Below, one piece after another: positions 10,892-22,378 of a stretch of DNA of 34,505 nucleotides. A model generated the notes under the pieces. The model was not told the DNA's origin. It ran no database searches and was given only the letters and a program-made list of their open reading frames with translations. Source of the DNA: Ichthyophonus hoferi (lineage: Eukaryota; Opisthokonta; Ichthyosporea; Ichthyophonida; Ichthyophonidae); assembly GCA_002751075.1 (NCBI GenBank), contig NAOQ01000107.1, forward strand, positions 13,632-48,136, in the 5' to 3' direction. Made by a program: the position numbers and the translations under genes. Within the stretch, counting starts at the first letter, position 1, and each line of letters begins with the position of its first letter.

Positions 10892-13266
10892 GTATAACCT
10901 GTTACTGATTAATCCATTGGCTAAAAGTGGCTGCTATTCTTAGTAGTAACACTAAACTAATATATTAATATGTCCCACATATATCCATTTAACCAATGAT
11001 GAGCCTTACATTAATAACGCATATATTCAAATTGCCACCTTTCTAACGTAGTAACTATGTGGTTGGAATATAAATTAGCCGTGACTATATAAGAACACGT
11101 TGATAACAATTGAAAACCTGAGATGTAGGTGCAAATTTGAATTTTTTCAGAAAAAATACACCTAAAGTAAATACAGAGATGCTACCATATTAAATAAAGT
11201 GGGCACAAAAAAAGAACAGAAAAGAATACAGGCCAAATTGTAATTTATAACATATTAAATATGTAATAAATATCTCATAGTTTTACTGTCTTTCTAACAG
11301 CAAAAAAATGTTAGATGTTAGATAGTTAAAGGACCCTACCTAAAGCACTTGGTTTTTCCATTGGTGAGAAATAAAGATCAATTGAAGTCGTACAAATAAG
11401 AATTTTTTAAAATAACTGGCATTGCTGTAGTTTTTATTTCAATATTCAATATGAAAGTCTACATATATCCGTTATCAACAAGAGTCGATTCCTTATGAGT
11501 GTACTGAAAATGCACATAGCATGACTGGCAGTACATAATATATTGATTGTTCTGATCTTGGACCGCATATATGGGCCCAAAAGTATTATATGAGTCTATC
11601 AACACAATCTTATATAATTGTAACAATTATTGTGATGGCACTTTGGAAATAACTGATTGCCTAATTACTTATTCTAGTTAGCATATATATATATATATAT
11701 TACTATTATTAAATTATAATATTGTATAATATACTGTATTGCATTATTTTATATTATTTTGTCTTGTCTTGTATCGTATTAAATTCTAACATTTTGAAAT
11801 ATGTAATACAATATATACAATAGCATTGGACGGTCATTAAACCAAAATTCATTTTGAATTAGTTATATATAATATAAGAGAGATGTTCACTTACATATAT
11901 AAAATTTTTTAAGTATGTTATTAAGCAAATTTTAATAATTACGTAATTAATAACATTATTAATCACTAATCAATTACAGATAAATATAAGCTAGAATTAA
12001 TTCAGATAATTGAATCATTAGCCCAGACTAGATAAATAAATAAATGTGAGTTGGAAGTATTGTTTTATACTTGTACGTAAATATAGCTACATACACAACT
12101 TCAAGTTAAAAACATTAATAACATAAATGAATTAACTAATTGAGAATAAGTTACTAATAACATTTTTTTAATAAGATTATTAAGTGATCGATATATATAG
12201 TTTTCCATGTTTATAAATTATAAAAAAGATTGTCAGAAACATACTCCTCCTTTCGTTTTTATCTGCCGTTATACTGATTAAAGTTCTTTTTCATCTATTT
12301 CTTTCTCGGCTTACCATTATGGCTACCACCTAAAGATGGGCAAGATCATAACTACACTGGCTGAAATTCGCACATGTTACGAGTTTATTATTTTATATAC
12401 ACAACATGCACGTTATTTGCAATTTGTATCATAAATTTGCAAAAATGTATTCCTTCCAATTGTGCTAAGTATAGTTAGAATACTATATTTAAGGAACAAA
12501 ATATAGTATATCTAACAAAATATGGTCAAATTATTCACAGAACTATGAACCATATACTGGAATACAAACTACATTTGCTATTTAAAAATAAACCTATTAA
12601 TTTTACTGTTTATTTTGGTATTAATATAAATAGGCCAAATTTAGACTTAGGACTATGTAATTGGGTATTTAGTGTACGCCAAGAATAATAAGATAATCAA
12701 AGATGATTGAAACGAGATGCTCGTAGGAAACATTCTCAGCTAAAGTTAAATATTTAAATTAAATTAATGGTTGCTTTGTATTGCAATTATACAAACTCTA
12801 AAAATAAAAAATAAAAATAAAATAAACAGATAACATTAATGATAAATTGTCAAACAAATATAATTAGATAATTATAAATGATCGAATCAGATGTCTTAAT
12901 ACAATTTCAATCGCTAACTTTAAACCAAATTTATCCTTGCTTAATCTGTGCAAGTTCCACCAAATAAATAAATAATAAGCATATGCTTTTAATCATAAAA
13001 AATAAAAAATAAATTGAAGGCTAGTAAAATCAAAAATTAAAGTGCAATAATAATTAAAATGAATAGAGTTAAAGAATGGCATATGAAACATTTATTGCGT
13101 TCCCCAGTTCTCCTTAGATGCATTGAAGTCACACCATTGGTTAAATTACAACCAAATTTTTACTTGCCTTATCTATTCAAGTTCCACAAAAAAAAGTAAA
13201 AGACACAACCTTTTAATTAAAAATAATTGAATATGGATTGAAATAAAGTAAAATCAACATTTATAA

Positions 13267-13331
13267 ATATATATACATATGCATATACTGTATATAAACA
13301 TATATACATATGCATACACTGTATATAAAAA
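13267..13331. repeat. Two-copy 32-bp tandem duplication
   Basis: Two adjacent copies of a unit containing tatatacatatgcata and actgtatataaa, differing at one or two positions, about 410 bases upstream of the RPL37 promoter. Confidence 0.7.
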
Positions 13332-13626
13332 TGACTATACATATAGAATATATATATATACTTATATATACAAATACTATATAAAAACATAACTATATGT
13401 ATATATAATAATAATAATAATAATATAGTAATAGATAATTAAAATTAAAATCATGGTTTATAAAACAGTTTATCACATTCTTCTCTTCACACATTCATCT
13501 ATTTATCCACTCATCTAATATGCTCCAATCAAATATAATTGCCCAACTTAAAGCCAAATAAAACCAACTTTTCTCCCAGCCTCGTGCACAACTTGCGCAA
13601 GTTATAGATTTATGTGATCAGATTAA

Positions 13627-13720
13627 GTCACGTGACGTGTCATGTGACCTTAATCGCAGCTCGCACGGTAATCCTTGCACGAAAACAGCACACTGTCGCC
13701 TTTTCGTTCTCTCTTCACGG
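13627..13720 (+). promoter_or_regulatory. RPL37 promoter: palindromic E-box, second E-box-like site, TOP-like tract
   Basis: A perfect GTCACGTGAC palindrome lies at 13627-13636 and a CATGTG at 13641-13646, about 100 bases before the start codon. The pyrimidine tract cttttcgttctctcttc at about 13700-13716 resembles the 5' terminal oligopyrimidine start of ribosomal protein mRNAs. CACGTG sites are bound by Myc/Max, USF and MITF/TFE family bHLH-Zip factors; their use here is inference. No TATA box is seen, as is usual for this gene class. Confidence 0.65.
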
Positions 13721-13739
13721 GTCTGCCGAAACAGCCAAA

Positions 13740-14921
13740 ATGGTACGACCTTGTTATTTTTCAATCCATTTGCAATCATTTATAATCACTTATTAATCCG
13801 ACTCTGCGATCATCCTTTTGAGAGATTATTTGGAATTGAGATAGCTAGGCCTGAGTAGTGGATGTAGTCGACGGATTTTTTTTCCTCTATTGTATTAGAA
13901 TTATTGCGTACACCCAAAACTACAGTTATGACGGGTGCATTTCTTCACATTTTTAGACTTCACATTTTTAGGCTTCCAACATCAACACGCTTCAAAAAAC
14001 CATATATAGCCATATGGAAATATATGCATACACTATTACACTGTTACACAACGTTGTTATAGTTCCTCAAACGCAAAGGTTCATTCTCATTCATTCACTC
14101 GTATTTTTTAAGATCCATGTTTCTTTTATGTTTACAAATCCAGAATCACTATTATATTGACTATTCAACTTTTGGAATATTATGATGTACCCCCCAAATT
14201 TTTTTTTTGAAAGAGCAGAGTTTTGACAGCCTGTTTTTCTACAGACTAAGGGAACGTCCAGTTTCGGAAAGCGCCACAACAAGTCACACACTCTGTGCGT
14301 GCGTTGTGGAAAGCGCTCTTACCACGTTCAGAAGCACACCTGTGCCTCTTGTGGTTTCCCTGCTGCGCGCATGCGTACTTTCCAGTGGGGCCAGAAAGCT
14401 ATCCGCCGTAAAACTACCGGTACCGGTCGTATGCGTCACCTTAAGAGCGTCCACCAGCGCTTCAAAAATGGTTTCCGCGAGGGTAAGTTGTTATGAATTT
14501 TGTATTGTAGGCATGTTTTATGTTGGGTGTACATGGAAGTTTGCTTTTGGATATTTGCTTTGCTTTTTTTGAATAAATTTAATATTTACGGAAGAAATGA
14601 AATCCATTGAATTAAACAGTTTATGAAATAAACATTGGTGTTAACAAAGTGATTCATTTATTTTCCAGTTATTGCACCTATTTAGTAGCCTTCATTTCTA
14701 TAAATGTAGAAAATGTTTCTTTGTGCAAGAGGGATTTCCCTGTTTTTATTAAACGGTACTTAATGATGTAAATTACTTAACGGTGTCCTTACCGACTATT
14801 AAACTACCAAGATCGCTGACAAGTACTATATAATATATTGGTGTATTTCTTTAATGCGTTATATATTTCTTACATTGGGTTTTCCCGTTTTACAGGACAG
14901 GTCGCCAAGAAGGCCATCTAA
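13740..14921 (+). CDS. RPL37: Ribosomal protein eL37 (RPL37), three exons, complete
   Basis: Zinc-binding protein of the 60S subunit. Exons: 13740-13742 (only the ATG), 14245-14482, 14896-14921. The product is 88 residues: [20 protein letters not shown], then [28 protein letters not shown] and [13 protein letters not shown]. Four Zn-ligand cysteines form CxxC-11-CxxC (Cys19, 22, 34, 37). The metazoan protein is about 92-97 residues; this one has a shorter, less basic tail after FREG. The start codon falling at the end of exon 1, so that intron 1 begins right after ATG (ATG|gtacga), is a common ribosomal-protein gene layout and fixes the start. Donors gtacga and gtaagt and acceptors ctacag and ttacag are canonical and all phases close. 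No obvious AATAAA lies just downstream; an AGTAAA is at about 15048. Confidence 0.97.
14756..14826 (+). ncRNA. Probable C/D-box snoRNA in RPL37 intron 2
   Basis: 71 nt with a perfect 6-bp terminal stem (GTACTT 14756-14761 with AAGTAC 14821-14826). Box C is ATGATGT (14763-14769; consensus RTGATGA, 6 of 7) and box D is CTGA (14816-14819), both adjacent to the stem as the K-turn requires. The 3' end lies 69 bases before the acceptor of exon 3, the spacing typical of intron-processed animal C/D snoRNAs, and ribosomal-protein introns are their classic hosts. No clear C'/D' pair was found. The nine bases ACCAAGATC ending two bases before box D could pair with GATCTTGGT, which I recall in 28S rRNA, so the target is tentative. 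Confidence 0.75.
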
Positions 14922-17900
14922 ATGGTTTTCAACTAGTTCAATCTTGTCTGAGACTCGGTCCATATAAACGTACCTTTAGGGGGGATGAAACAGAAAACCC
15001 CAAAGGAAACCTAAAATTTTCTTGAAATTTATATCTTGTGTGGTTTAGTAAATATTTATGCTATGTGGTTGAGTAAATTTGTAATATAGGGCGAGTTTTG
15101 TATGTGTGAAGATTACACTTGGAATGTTGAGCTTTGGTTTGTGTTGTTTGGGCCATGGAGTGATACATGCAATTATGAGGGACTACTATTGATTAAATGT
15201 GATTTACGTTAATTTGAGTCTTCTTTTCGTTCTCATTAACAAATAGTCATGTTACAAAATGGTTTTTTATTAATAGGGATTGCGTTGAAACGTTTGTATT
15301 TTAAATATGGTTGGGGTTTCGAATGGTAAATTTATGAGAATATTTAGTAATAGCTTTTAAGGTATTATAGTTCTGATAAATTGTAGCAGTTATGTGGAAT
15401 GTAGTTGCCAATTTCAGTATTTACTTTTATTACTTCGGAAAACAATTTATTCTTATCTTGCAATTATTGACCACAAGGGGAAAGGAGAATGTGAAGATTT
15501 TTTTCATGACAGTCACCGGTAATGCATATATGGTCAAACTTTAGTGAATGATTGGTTATAGTAAAAGGTAATAAATGGGACGTGGAAGTGTTTTCCTGAG
15601 AAAAGTAATTAGAATACAGGAATTTTTTACTGTTATGAATTATACTGGATAGTAATTATTATGTATTGCTTTTGATGTTCAGTTTGCTTTTCTCTAAATT
15701 ATATTTTGAGAACCTTTTTTATTGTACAGGTAACTGTATGATGGAGTTAATTAGCTGCACTATATGTGTATATAGAATTTATTATTTATTTGCTAAATTT
15801 TCCGTAAAACTCTTTATCAAGCTCGCCTGTGCTTAAAAACAGTTTGTATCTCAAAGATTATTATCATTTCTTTTTTGTTAATTTCAATTTTATTATTAGC
15901 TATTTTTAATTATATATTTGGTTTTTCAGTTTAGAAAGACGGGAATCAAATACAATATAGTCTTATCAAGACTTTGAAATAACATGACGCTATACGCTGA
16001 TATAGATGTTTATTGGATCATATTTTTATTACTATGACTATTAACATAGCTATTATTAGTGTTGTTTACCTTATTATTGTCACTAAGTAGTATGTACTTT
16101 ACACTATTTTATATATATTTAATCATAAAGGAATATTAGTAGTTATACCCAAGGCAATTATTGCTGTAAATGTTACTATATGTATCAAGGATTTTATTCT
16201 GACCATATTATGAAAGACATAAAAAATTTAAGTTACTCTAAAATTAGTTTTAAATCGTGATTGCTAAAACAGATTTATTTTCTGAAACAATTGGTTAAGG
16301 CCCTCCACAAGCCAATATCCCCTCAGAATTTGCCACGGAACTGGTATTATATCATGGTAACCTAAAGTTAATATTCTTAATACTAAATAATTGATTTTTA
16401 AAAGAAGTTTAAAAATTAAAATGTAATACCATGTAATTACTTTTTTTCATACTTTATAGTTAATATTTTTAGTATTACAAATATCATCTAACCATATTTT
16501 CAGCTAAGTATATTAGCATCTTTATGCCCAAGCGTACATGAATTACTGTTTAACTTAGTTTATACTTACTCAAGTTTTAAGTGTAATATTATATTTAGGG
16601 TGTTAATCAATAGAATGTAATAATCTCAAATAATCACACCTTATATATATATATATATTCTAGTCACATCAAATTGTACTATTGGTAAAATACAAATAAT
16701 TAGGCAGAAAATATTGAATATAACGGCGGCTATTTTGTATCAATGGCAAAGTCACTATGAACCTACTGGTTTGTGTAAGTGACTGTCCAATCAGTCTACA
16801 AATCTTTCGAATAGTTTTTAAGGAATTAAGTGTAAATTTTATTTTATTCAGATATTTCTTATGAACTATTCCCTCATCAGGAGGGTTTTCATCAGTACTC
16901 CTTTGATTGATTGCTAATTAATTACCACCCGTTTATTGGTTCATGGTGACAGATTCTAGTATTAGTTGATTATAAGAGTTGTTAGGTCTGGAATCATTCT
17001 CTTGTGATTTGAATGACAATGGCAAGATCATTTTATTGGTCAAAGTAATAGTTGATCTAATGCGATTTTGAATCAAGCGTTGACGTAATTGGATCAAGGG
17101 TTAATCTGTGATTCTTGCATCCAATTAATAAAAAGTATCTTTATTCATTAGGCAGTTGATTTTCACTGAGAACTCATCAACATGTGCAGCTGTGGAGACA
17201 GAGTATTACTACAATAATTGCTTGGTTTTGGCATCACTCTAGGCAAAAGTATCCTGGATGCTAGAATAGGCTGGCATAATTAGGTTGATCACTCATAATT
17301 GTGATAAGAATGCAAAAACAAGAATTAACCGGAGCAGATGCAATCAAAAGAGGCACCTGTTGACTGGAAAAAGGAGAGACAACAATAAATGACACGTTTC
17401 TGTACTATTAGTTGATAGCTATCATACTTAATTGGGAAGGCATTGAGAGATCCAATTCTGCAATTGCAACTGGTAACACATTTATGGATTGGTAGAGGCA
17501 TTGATTTGATAATTGCTAAGAAAGTATGATAAATGACAGGCTAAGCAACTGGCACAAGAAAACAAATTAATTAGCTGAAGATGATTTAGCAATTAAAAGG
17601 TGAATATTGAAGGTAGTAGTAGAAACATAGCAAGGACTCATAATCATATTGGAAATAAAGCTAGTATCTGCTGTACTGAGTTCTCTTTTATATGCAATAT
17701 TTATATTTTCTGTTAATTGATTTAAATAGTTATTACTGAGTTAAGGCCAAGCTAAGGCCCTTGTGAGTTTTGCTTGCAGTATATACAATTGATCGGAGTT
17801 TAAAAATGCATTGAATTTTTTATCCTACAATTTGCAATATGTGCAATAACTATGGTATACACCACTCTGATTGTAGATGGGCACTATACAAGCATCTTCT

Positions 17901-18250
17901 AATGATTTAACTGTTTTCGGCTTACTTAATTGGCCTTTTAGTAAAGAATCTGGATGATAAATTTCTACCACTTGAAAATCAAATTTTTTTAATATAAATG
18001 TATAATAATAAGACAAATAAAAGAAATTTCTGAAAAACCTCCCAACATATATCTGAAGACTGAAAACAGTTACTTTATTATTGCTTTTGGAACTTACTAC
18101 AGAAGCATAATGGTGAAAAACAACAATCGGTGTATGCGTAAAATTCTCATTGATTTGTTGTGTATAGGAAAATCAATAGATATATGTGTAAAGTTCTGAT
18201 TAGTTTTTGTATATAAAAACTATTCTTTGGCTAGTTGGCTTAGCAACACT
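14922..18250. other. RPL37 3' flank and gene-free A+T-rich DNA
   Basis: No gene is recognised. It includes a (TA)n run near 16643-16658 and a somewhat purine-richer stretch at 16900-17640. One 63-codon minus-strand frame ends at 17825; its C-terminal part (EIYHPDSLLKGQLSKP and SLEDACIVPIYNQSG) has exon-like composition, but no homolog or partner exon could be named. Confidence 0.45.
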
Positions 18251-18378
18251 TTGCCACTACGTCATAGACCAATAGAGGGAGGAGTTTGGGCAACAACTTC
18301 CTATTAACCTTAATTAGTAAGTATAGCTAAGTGCAGAAAACGTGAGAACAGTAATAGAGAATCATCTATTTAAACATA
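18250..18378 (+). promoter_or_regulatory. Candidate promoter with CRE-like and inverted CCAAT elements
   Basis: tacgtcatagaccaatagag at 18259-18278 joins a CRE/ATF half site (TACGTCA) to a CCAAT on the same strand, ~100 bases before the ATG of the possible small gene at 18379. This is circumstantial. Confidence 0.3.
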
Positions 18379-18694
18379 ATGAAACAGTTGGTTCCAAAAA
18401 TACCATTGCTAAGTATTGTACTAACAAGATGCATCAGGTCACAGAGGTATTATTATATGAACCCGGAATACTTACAGGAACTTCAACCAGTGCCAGGTAA
18501 ATCATAGACCACTTGTTCCCTTAAATAGAGGCACGTGATTTATAGCCATTCACAAAGCTAAGATTACTGGTTTTGATGGCAAGAACCCATAGCTATTTTT
18601 AGTAGATTATATTTATTAATCTACAGAACCTGTTGGCCAGTACTATCTCCTGCTCATTGAGAACTGTAGCAAAGTTCCTCTGTTTTTTTACTGA
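18379..18694 (+). CDS. Possible small two-exon protein, unknown function
   Basis: Exon 1 (18379-18496) encodes MKQLVPKIPLLSIVLTRCIR, then SQRYYYMNPEYLQELQPVP, and ends with CCA G|gtaaat. A poly-T-poor but acceptable acceptor (ttaatctacag) opens exon 2 at 18627, which restores the frame as Glu-Pro-Val-Gly-Gln-Tyr-Tyr and stops at 18694, giving 61 residues. The N-terminus has basic and hydrophobic residues and no acidic ones for 20 residues, as in mitochondrial presequences. I do not recognise the protein. Support is the matched splice phase, acceptable splice sites and an upstream CCAAT/CRE-like region. A chance frame in A+T-rich DNA is a real alternative. Confidence 0.3.
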
Positions 18695-20870
18695 CGACTT
18701 GCTAATGGAGCCTGATGACAGTACCTCTCCTGATTTGTTCCTATTACCTGGAGTATGTGTGGTTCTTTTAGAGTTAAAAGCCAGCTTCTTTCTTTTCTGA
18801 CTTGCTTTGGATTTAACTGATTGTCTTAGGTTTGAATTTATAGGTTAGAGTAATAGCGCATTGGGCATTGCTGCAAGCTTTTCTCTTACCAGTTATAGTC
18901 ACATCTTACCTTTATTTTCAAATTTAAGTCTAACAAGTTCTTCATAAAAGTAATAGCTTCCATGTAAAGCTAATTTTGATGCGTCACATTTTTAAATAAA
19001 TCTTTGATCTAATCCTATTACTTTGGTCTAAAACATACTTGTAGCCAAAAACACTAATCTATCTTAGATTGAAAAAACCTCCCAGTGATTTCAAGAGCTT
19101 CTGCAAAATTGTACTAAGATTAATTGCTTAATCAATCAAGTTATTTCTTAATTAATAAAGCTATGATCACTATGCTGCACCTCTGAATTAGTCACATTAA
19201 TACAGAAAAACAGAGACTAGCGTGTTACATAACGAGGCCCATTACCTCTCGAGGTGTGCTACATTGCAAACCTAGTATTCTTAAAGCAACCAACACCTAC
19301 TAGCCATTTAAGACAACATTATCCCAAAGGGACTTGGATACAACAAATTGACCTAAATGTAGCTATGGTAGGAGTCAAAAGGGTTGTAATAAGTATCTCT
19401 TAATCGATTTGGAGTGTGCATAAGCTGTAGTATGCTGGTGAATGATCCTATATTTTATATGAACTTTTTAAAGTTAAAACTGAAAAATCTTGCTGAAGGG
19501 AAAGTGTTTTCCCATCTGTCATTCAACTATAACCTTTCAAAATATATACATATCATGGATTTTCCGCCTATCAGCATTAAATCTTAATCATAGGACAGAA
19601 CCTTGTACGGTATTTTGCGAGTCAAACCAAGTTATCTGACCCGCAATTTTTATAGTAACGAACCGGACAAACACTAGTTAACCAATGATCTATGTCCATT
19701 TTTAATTGGATCGGCTGCCAAAAATAATATTTTGTATCTGAGTGAGTCAAAATAAGAAGTAAGTTTTACTCACCTGTTAATGTATTAAAATATTAATTGC
19801 ATATTCAAAAATTATATAAAATAATATTACCAGCAAATTATAAGCAAAACTATAAACGCATGTCTAATTCTTAGAGCATGTAACCACTTGTTTATACAAG
19901 TTAAATTATAAGTTCACGGTATCGATAACATTGTTGGCCCGATGAATAGTAAACGATTGATTCTAATTGTGATCGATTAGCGATTCTCAATTTCAAAACA
20001 ACAAAAGACAACTGGATGCTAGCTTTGGCTATCTTGGAAACTCAAAACGAACCTGCAAGTTCTGCTTTATCTGGTATTTATATATTCTTTCCTTCTGCTT
20101 GTATAGATAAGAATAATATTTACAATAAAATTATTACTTGATCATCCCCCACTTCTATAGTTTTATTTAGAAGTAAGAATATGGAGTCCGCCCTATATTC
20201 TGAATCCAACAAGGATATCAACGAGATCACCTGAAAGGGATTTTGCATAGAAAAATGGAGCAAAGACTCAGCTGGTGACATGGTCATCAGCGACGTCTCC
20301 AATCGCACTCATGTGCAATTTTCTACATCTCAGAAAAGGCTTCTTAGCCAAACTGAGACCCATGATTCCTTACACATCCAATACAAATTAATGATATAGC
20401 GCTACTTAATGGTGAATAGTGAAGAGTATTAATCACATACGCAACTTACTAAGTATCTGCCTCGCCCTTTTCACTCATAAGGGAGCGACCCACAATATCT
20501 CTGAAATCTGGCCATTAAGCATCACATATGGAAGGACTATATTTAGTAATCAAAAAACATGCCCGGTTTTTAGTCCATATGTATATCTTGCAGGCTAAAT
20601 GTTTAACCCTTTCAACCACTTTTCCAAAACTTAGAAAACAGTTTAGGAGTTAGGGAGTATTGGAGTACAAAAAAAGTTAATGTAGTGCATGATGCACAGA
20701 ATCTATTACCCTGCCTTACAAGTGTAGCATAGTATTTGGGAGGCACATGTTCTAGTATATTGGGTTAAGTTAAGATATAAATAACTACATAAAACAAATC
20801 AGAGATAGTGGCGGTTAATTGTATCTATGCTAAAATATAATATGGAGAGCGAAAGAGTCCATGTAAGTTA
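18695..20870. other. Gene-free A+T-rich DNA
   Basis: No exon-like segment with a recognisable product was seen. A 62-codon minus frame at 20120-20308 has no homology I can name and no clear splice partners. Confidence 0.45.
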
Positions 20871-20876
20871 CCCACT

Positions 20877-20984
20877 GTATCTGTATTATCTGTATGACTC
20901 CATGCTCAGCCAGGTCTATTAGCAGCTCTTTATCAGTATGTAGGAATTTGGTTTTGCACACTTACTCTATAATAACTGAAAACT
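20877..20984. repeat. Direct repeat flanking the lectin relic, copy 1
   Basis: About 105 bases containing tgactccatg, tctattagcagct, gtatgtaggaattt and tgcacactt match 22281-22378 in the same order, at perhaps 80% identity by eye. Confidence 0.75.
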
Positions 20985-21364
20985 GACAAACAATAGTTAT
21001 GCAATGTTTTCACTTTCATTACTGGTACTAGCATACCCTTGTGTATAATTGCGTATATCATAATCAAGTAAGTCTGCAAATAAAGATGTCCATCTCTTTC
21101 CGATAGACCCAGTATGTTGTAAGTATTAATTTTGGTTTGATATTTGATGTTAGATTATTAGTTTTTTATACATATCTAAACATAATCTTATATTGTAACA
21201 TTAATTAGCATTCAAACTAGCCATATTTTCTGGAGGCTGACTTGAAGGTTCTATGGTCATTTGTATGAGTTGGGGTTTGTAAGGTGAAGTCTTTAGATCT
21301 GAAGGTGTTTTTGTTTTCTAACTAAGAATCACACTATGCGGTAGTTGGATTTATTTCTGAGCAG

Positions 21365-21969
21365 TCTTCAACGTATGAAACACAACCGGCCTATATGGGT
21401 AATGATGGCGATAACACTGCGGGCACCATGACTGCCGTTATGCCCTGAAAACAGCCCTGGTGGTGGGTTAAAATACCTTTCAACCTTACCGTCTATTCCA
21501 TTAAGGTATTTGATTGGGATAAAATGTTTACAAGCATTCCTAAAAATTAACATAAAAATACCAAATGACATTAATTATCTCTCAGTGACGCCGCTTAGCT
21601 CATAATGTTGTGCAATATCTAGATTTGCAGAGCCTTGTTTTTGCATTATTGGCTGTGGTCACATTACATGTAAATACGCATTGCCGTTATCTAGTTACTT
21701 TACATATGTCATATGTATAGCTACACAGAACAGTCTTTAAACAATAATTCTTTCCACAGATCACAAACTTTAATGATGATCAACAGCAACTTGGAAATGT
21801 CGTAATTACTATGGATGGTCACTGCGCGGCTCAAAGTATGTCTTTGGTAATGTTAAGGTATTTGTGGGTGAGTTGCCCGACGCCTCGAACTGGCATTGTG
21901 TTGAAGATCCAGCTGAAGAATGCTCCTAGTAGGGATGGAAAGTTTGGCATATGCGAGGTAGAAGTGTGA
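21365..21969 (+). pseudogene. Fucolectin / F5-8 type C-like lectin, two-exon relic
   Basis: After an acceptor ending at 21364, a plus-strand exon reads SSTYETQPAYMGNDGDNTAG, then, past an in-frame TGA at 21446-21448, QPWWWVKIPF and NLTVYSIKVFDWD. This is the QSSTY..QPA..A.DGD...G ... PWW.VDL....I..V.V.NR pattern of the fucolectin/tachylectin-4/pentraxin-1 (FTP) domain. A second exon opens at 21760 after tttccacag with NFNDDQQQLGNVVI and ends GKFGICEVEV then TGA at 21967-21969; (L/I)CEVEV is the signature end of the domain. The join can be ATTAAG|gtattt (21505) to 21760, phase 0. A hydrophobic MFSLSLLVLAYPC at 21004 may be its signal-peptide exon, but its phase does not fit directly. The stop makes this a probable pseudogene; a sequencing error or TGA readthrough cannot be excluded. 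Confidence 0.68.
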
Positions 21970-22280
21970 GGAAATTGTAATAATATAGTATTTTTGCTCA
22001 CTGAATATATATTAGTAGGTTATGTGAGTTCCAATAAGTTGAAGATATACCAAATCTGAGATTTAATTTAATTAAGTATAAAGTATAAGTAAGTCGATAT
22101 CGTTCATAATGACTTAACTGGTCTATTTATCTACTTGGATTAACTTGTGTTTATTTAGTTAGTAACTTGATTAAGTTATCAAGGATAGATCTCATTATTA
22201 CTGCTAGTAATAATTACTTAATAAGATAATATCAATATATGATCACAGAAACCACCTCTAATATTACCATAAGTTATACA

Positions 22281-22378
22281 ATGTATCTGTATATGACTGC
22301 ATGTTTAACAAAGTCTATTAACAGCTATCTGCTGGTATGTAAGAATTTGTGTTTGCACACTTGCTCAAAAATGACTGT
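22281..22378. repeat. Direct repeat flanking the lectin relic, copy 2
   Basis: Second copy of 20877-20984 (tgactgcatg, tctattaacagct, gtatgtaagaattt, tgcacactt). An 80-codon plus frame across it, 22239-22481, is likely fortuitous since copy 1 does not keep it open. Confidence 0.75.

Larger units (their letters stand above)
10380..13560. other. A+T-rich intergenic DNA without recognisable genes
   Basis: No open frame above about 60 codons and no exon-like segment was seen on either strand. Contents include a (TA)n run near 10818-10840, a second near 11685-11700, and a 32-base tandem duplication at 13267-13331 (core atacatatgcata, actgtatataaa). Confidence 0.6.

Noticed and set aside
17825-18016. 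Minus frame with EIYHPDSLLKGQLSKP as an exon of a gene divergent from 18379
   Set aside because: Composition is exon-like, but no partner exons, no convincing start and no homolog could be identified.
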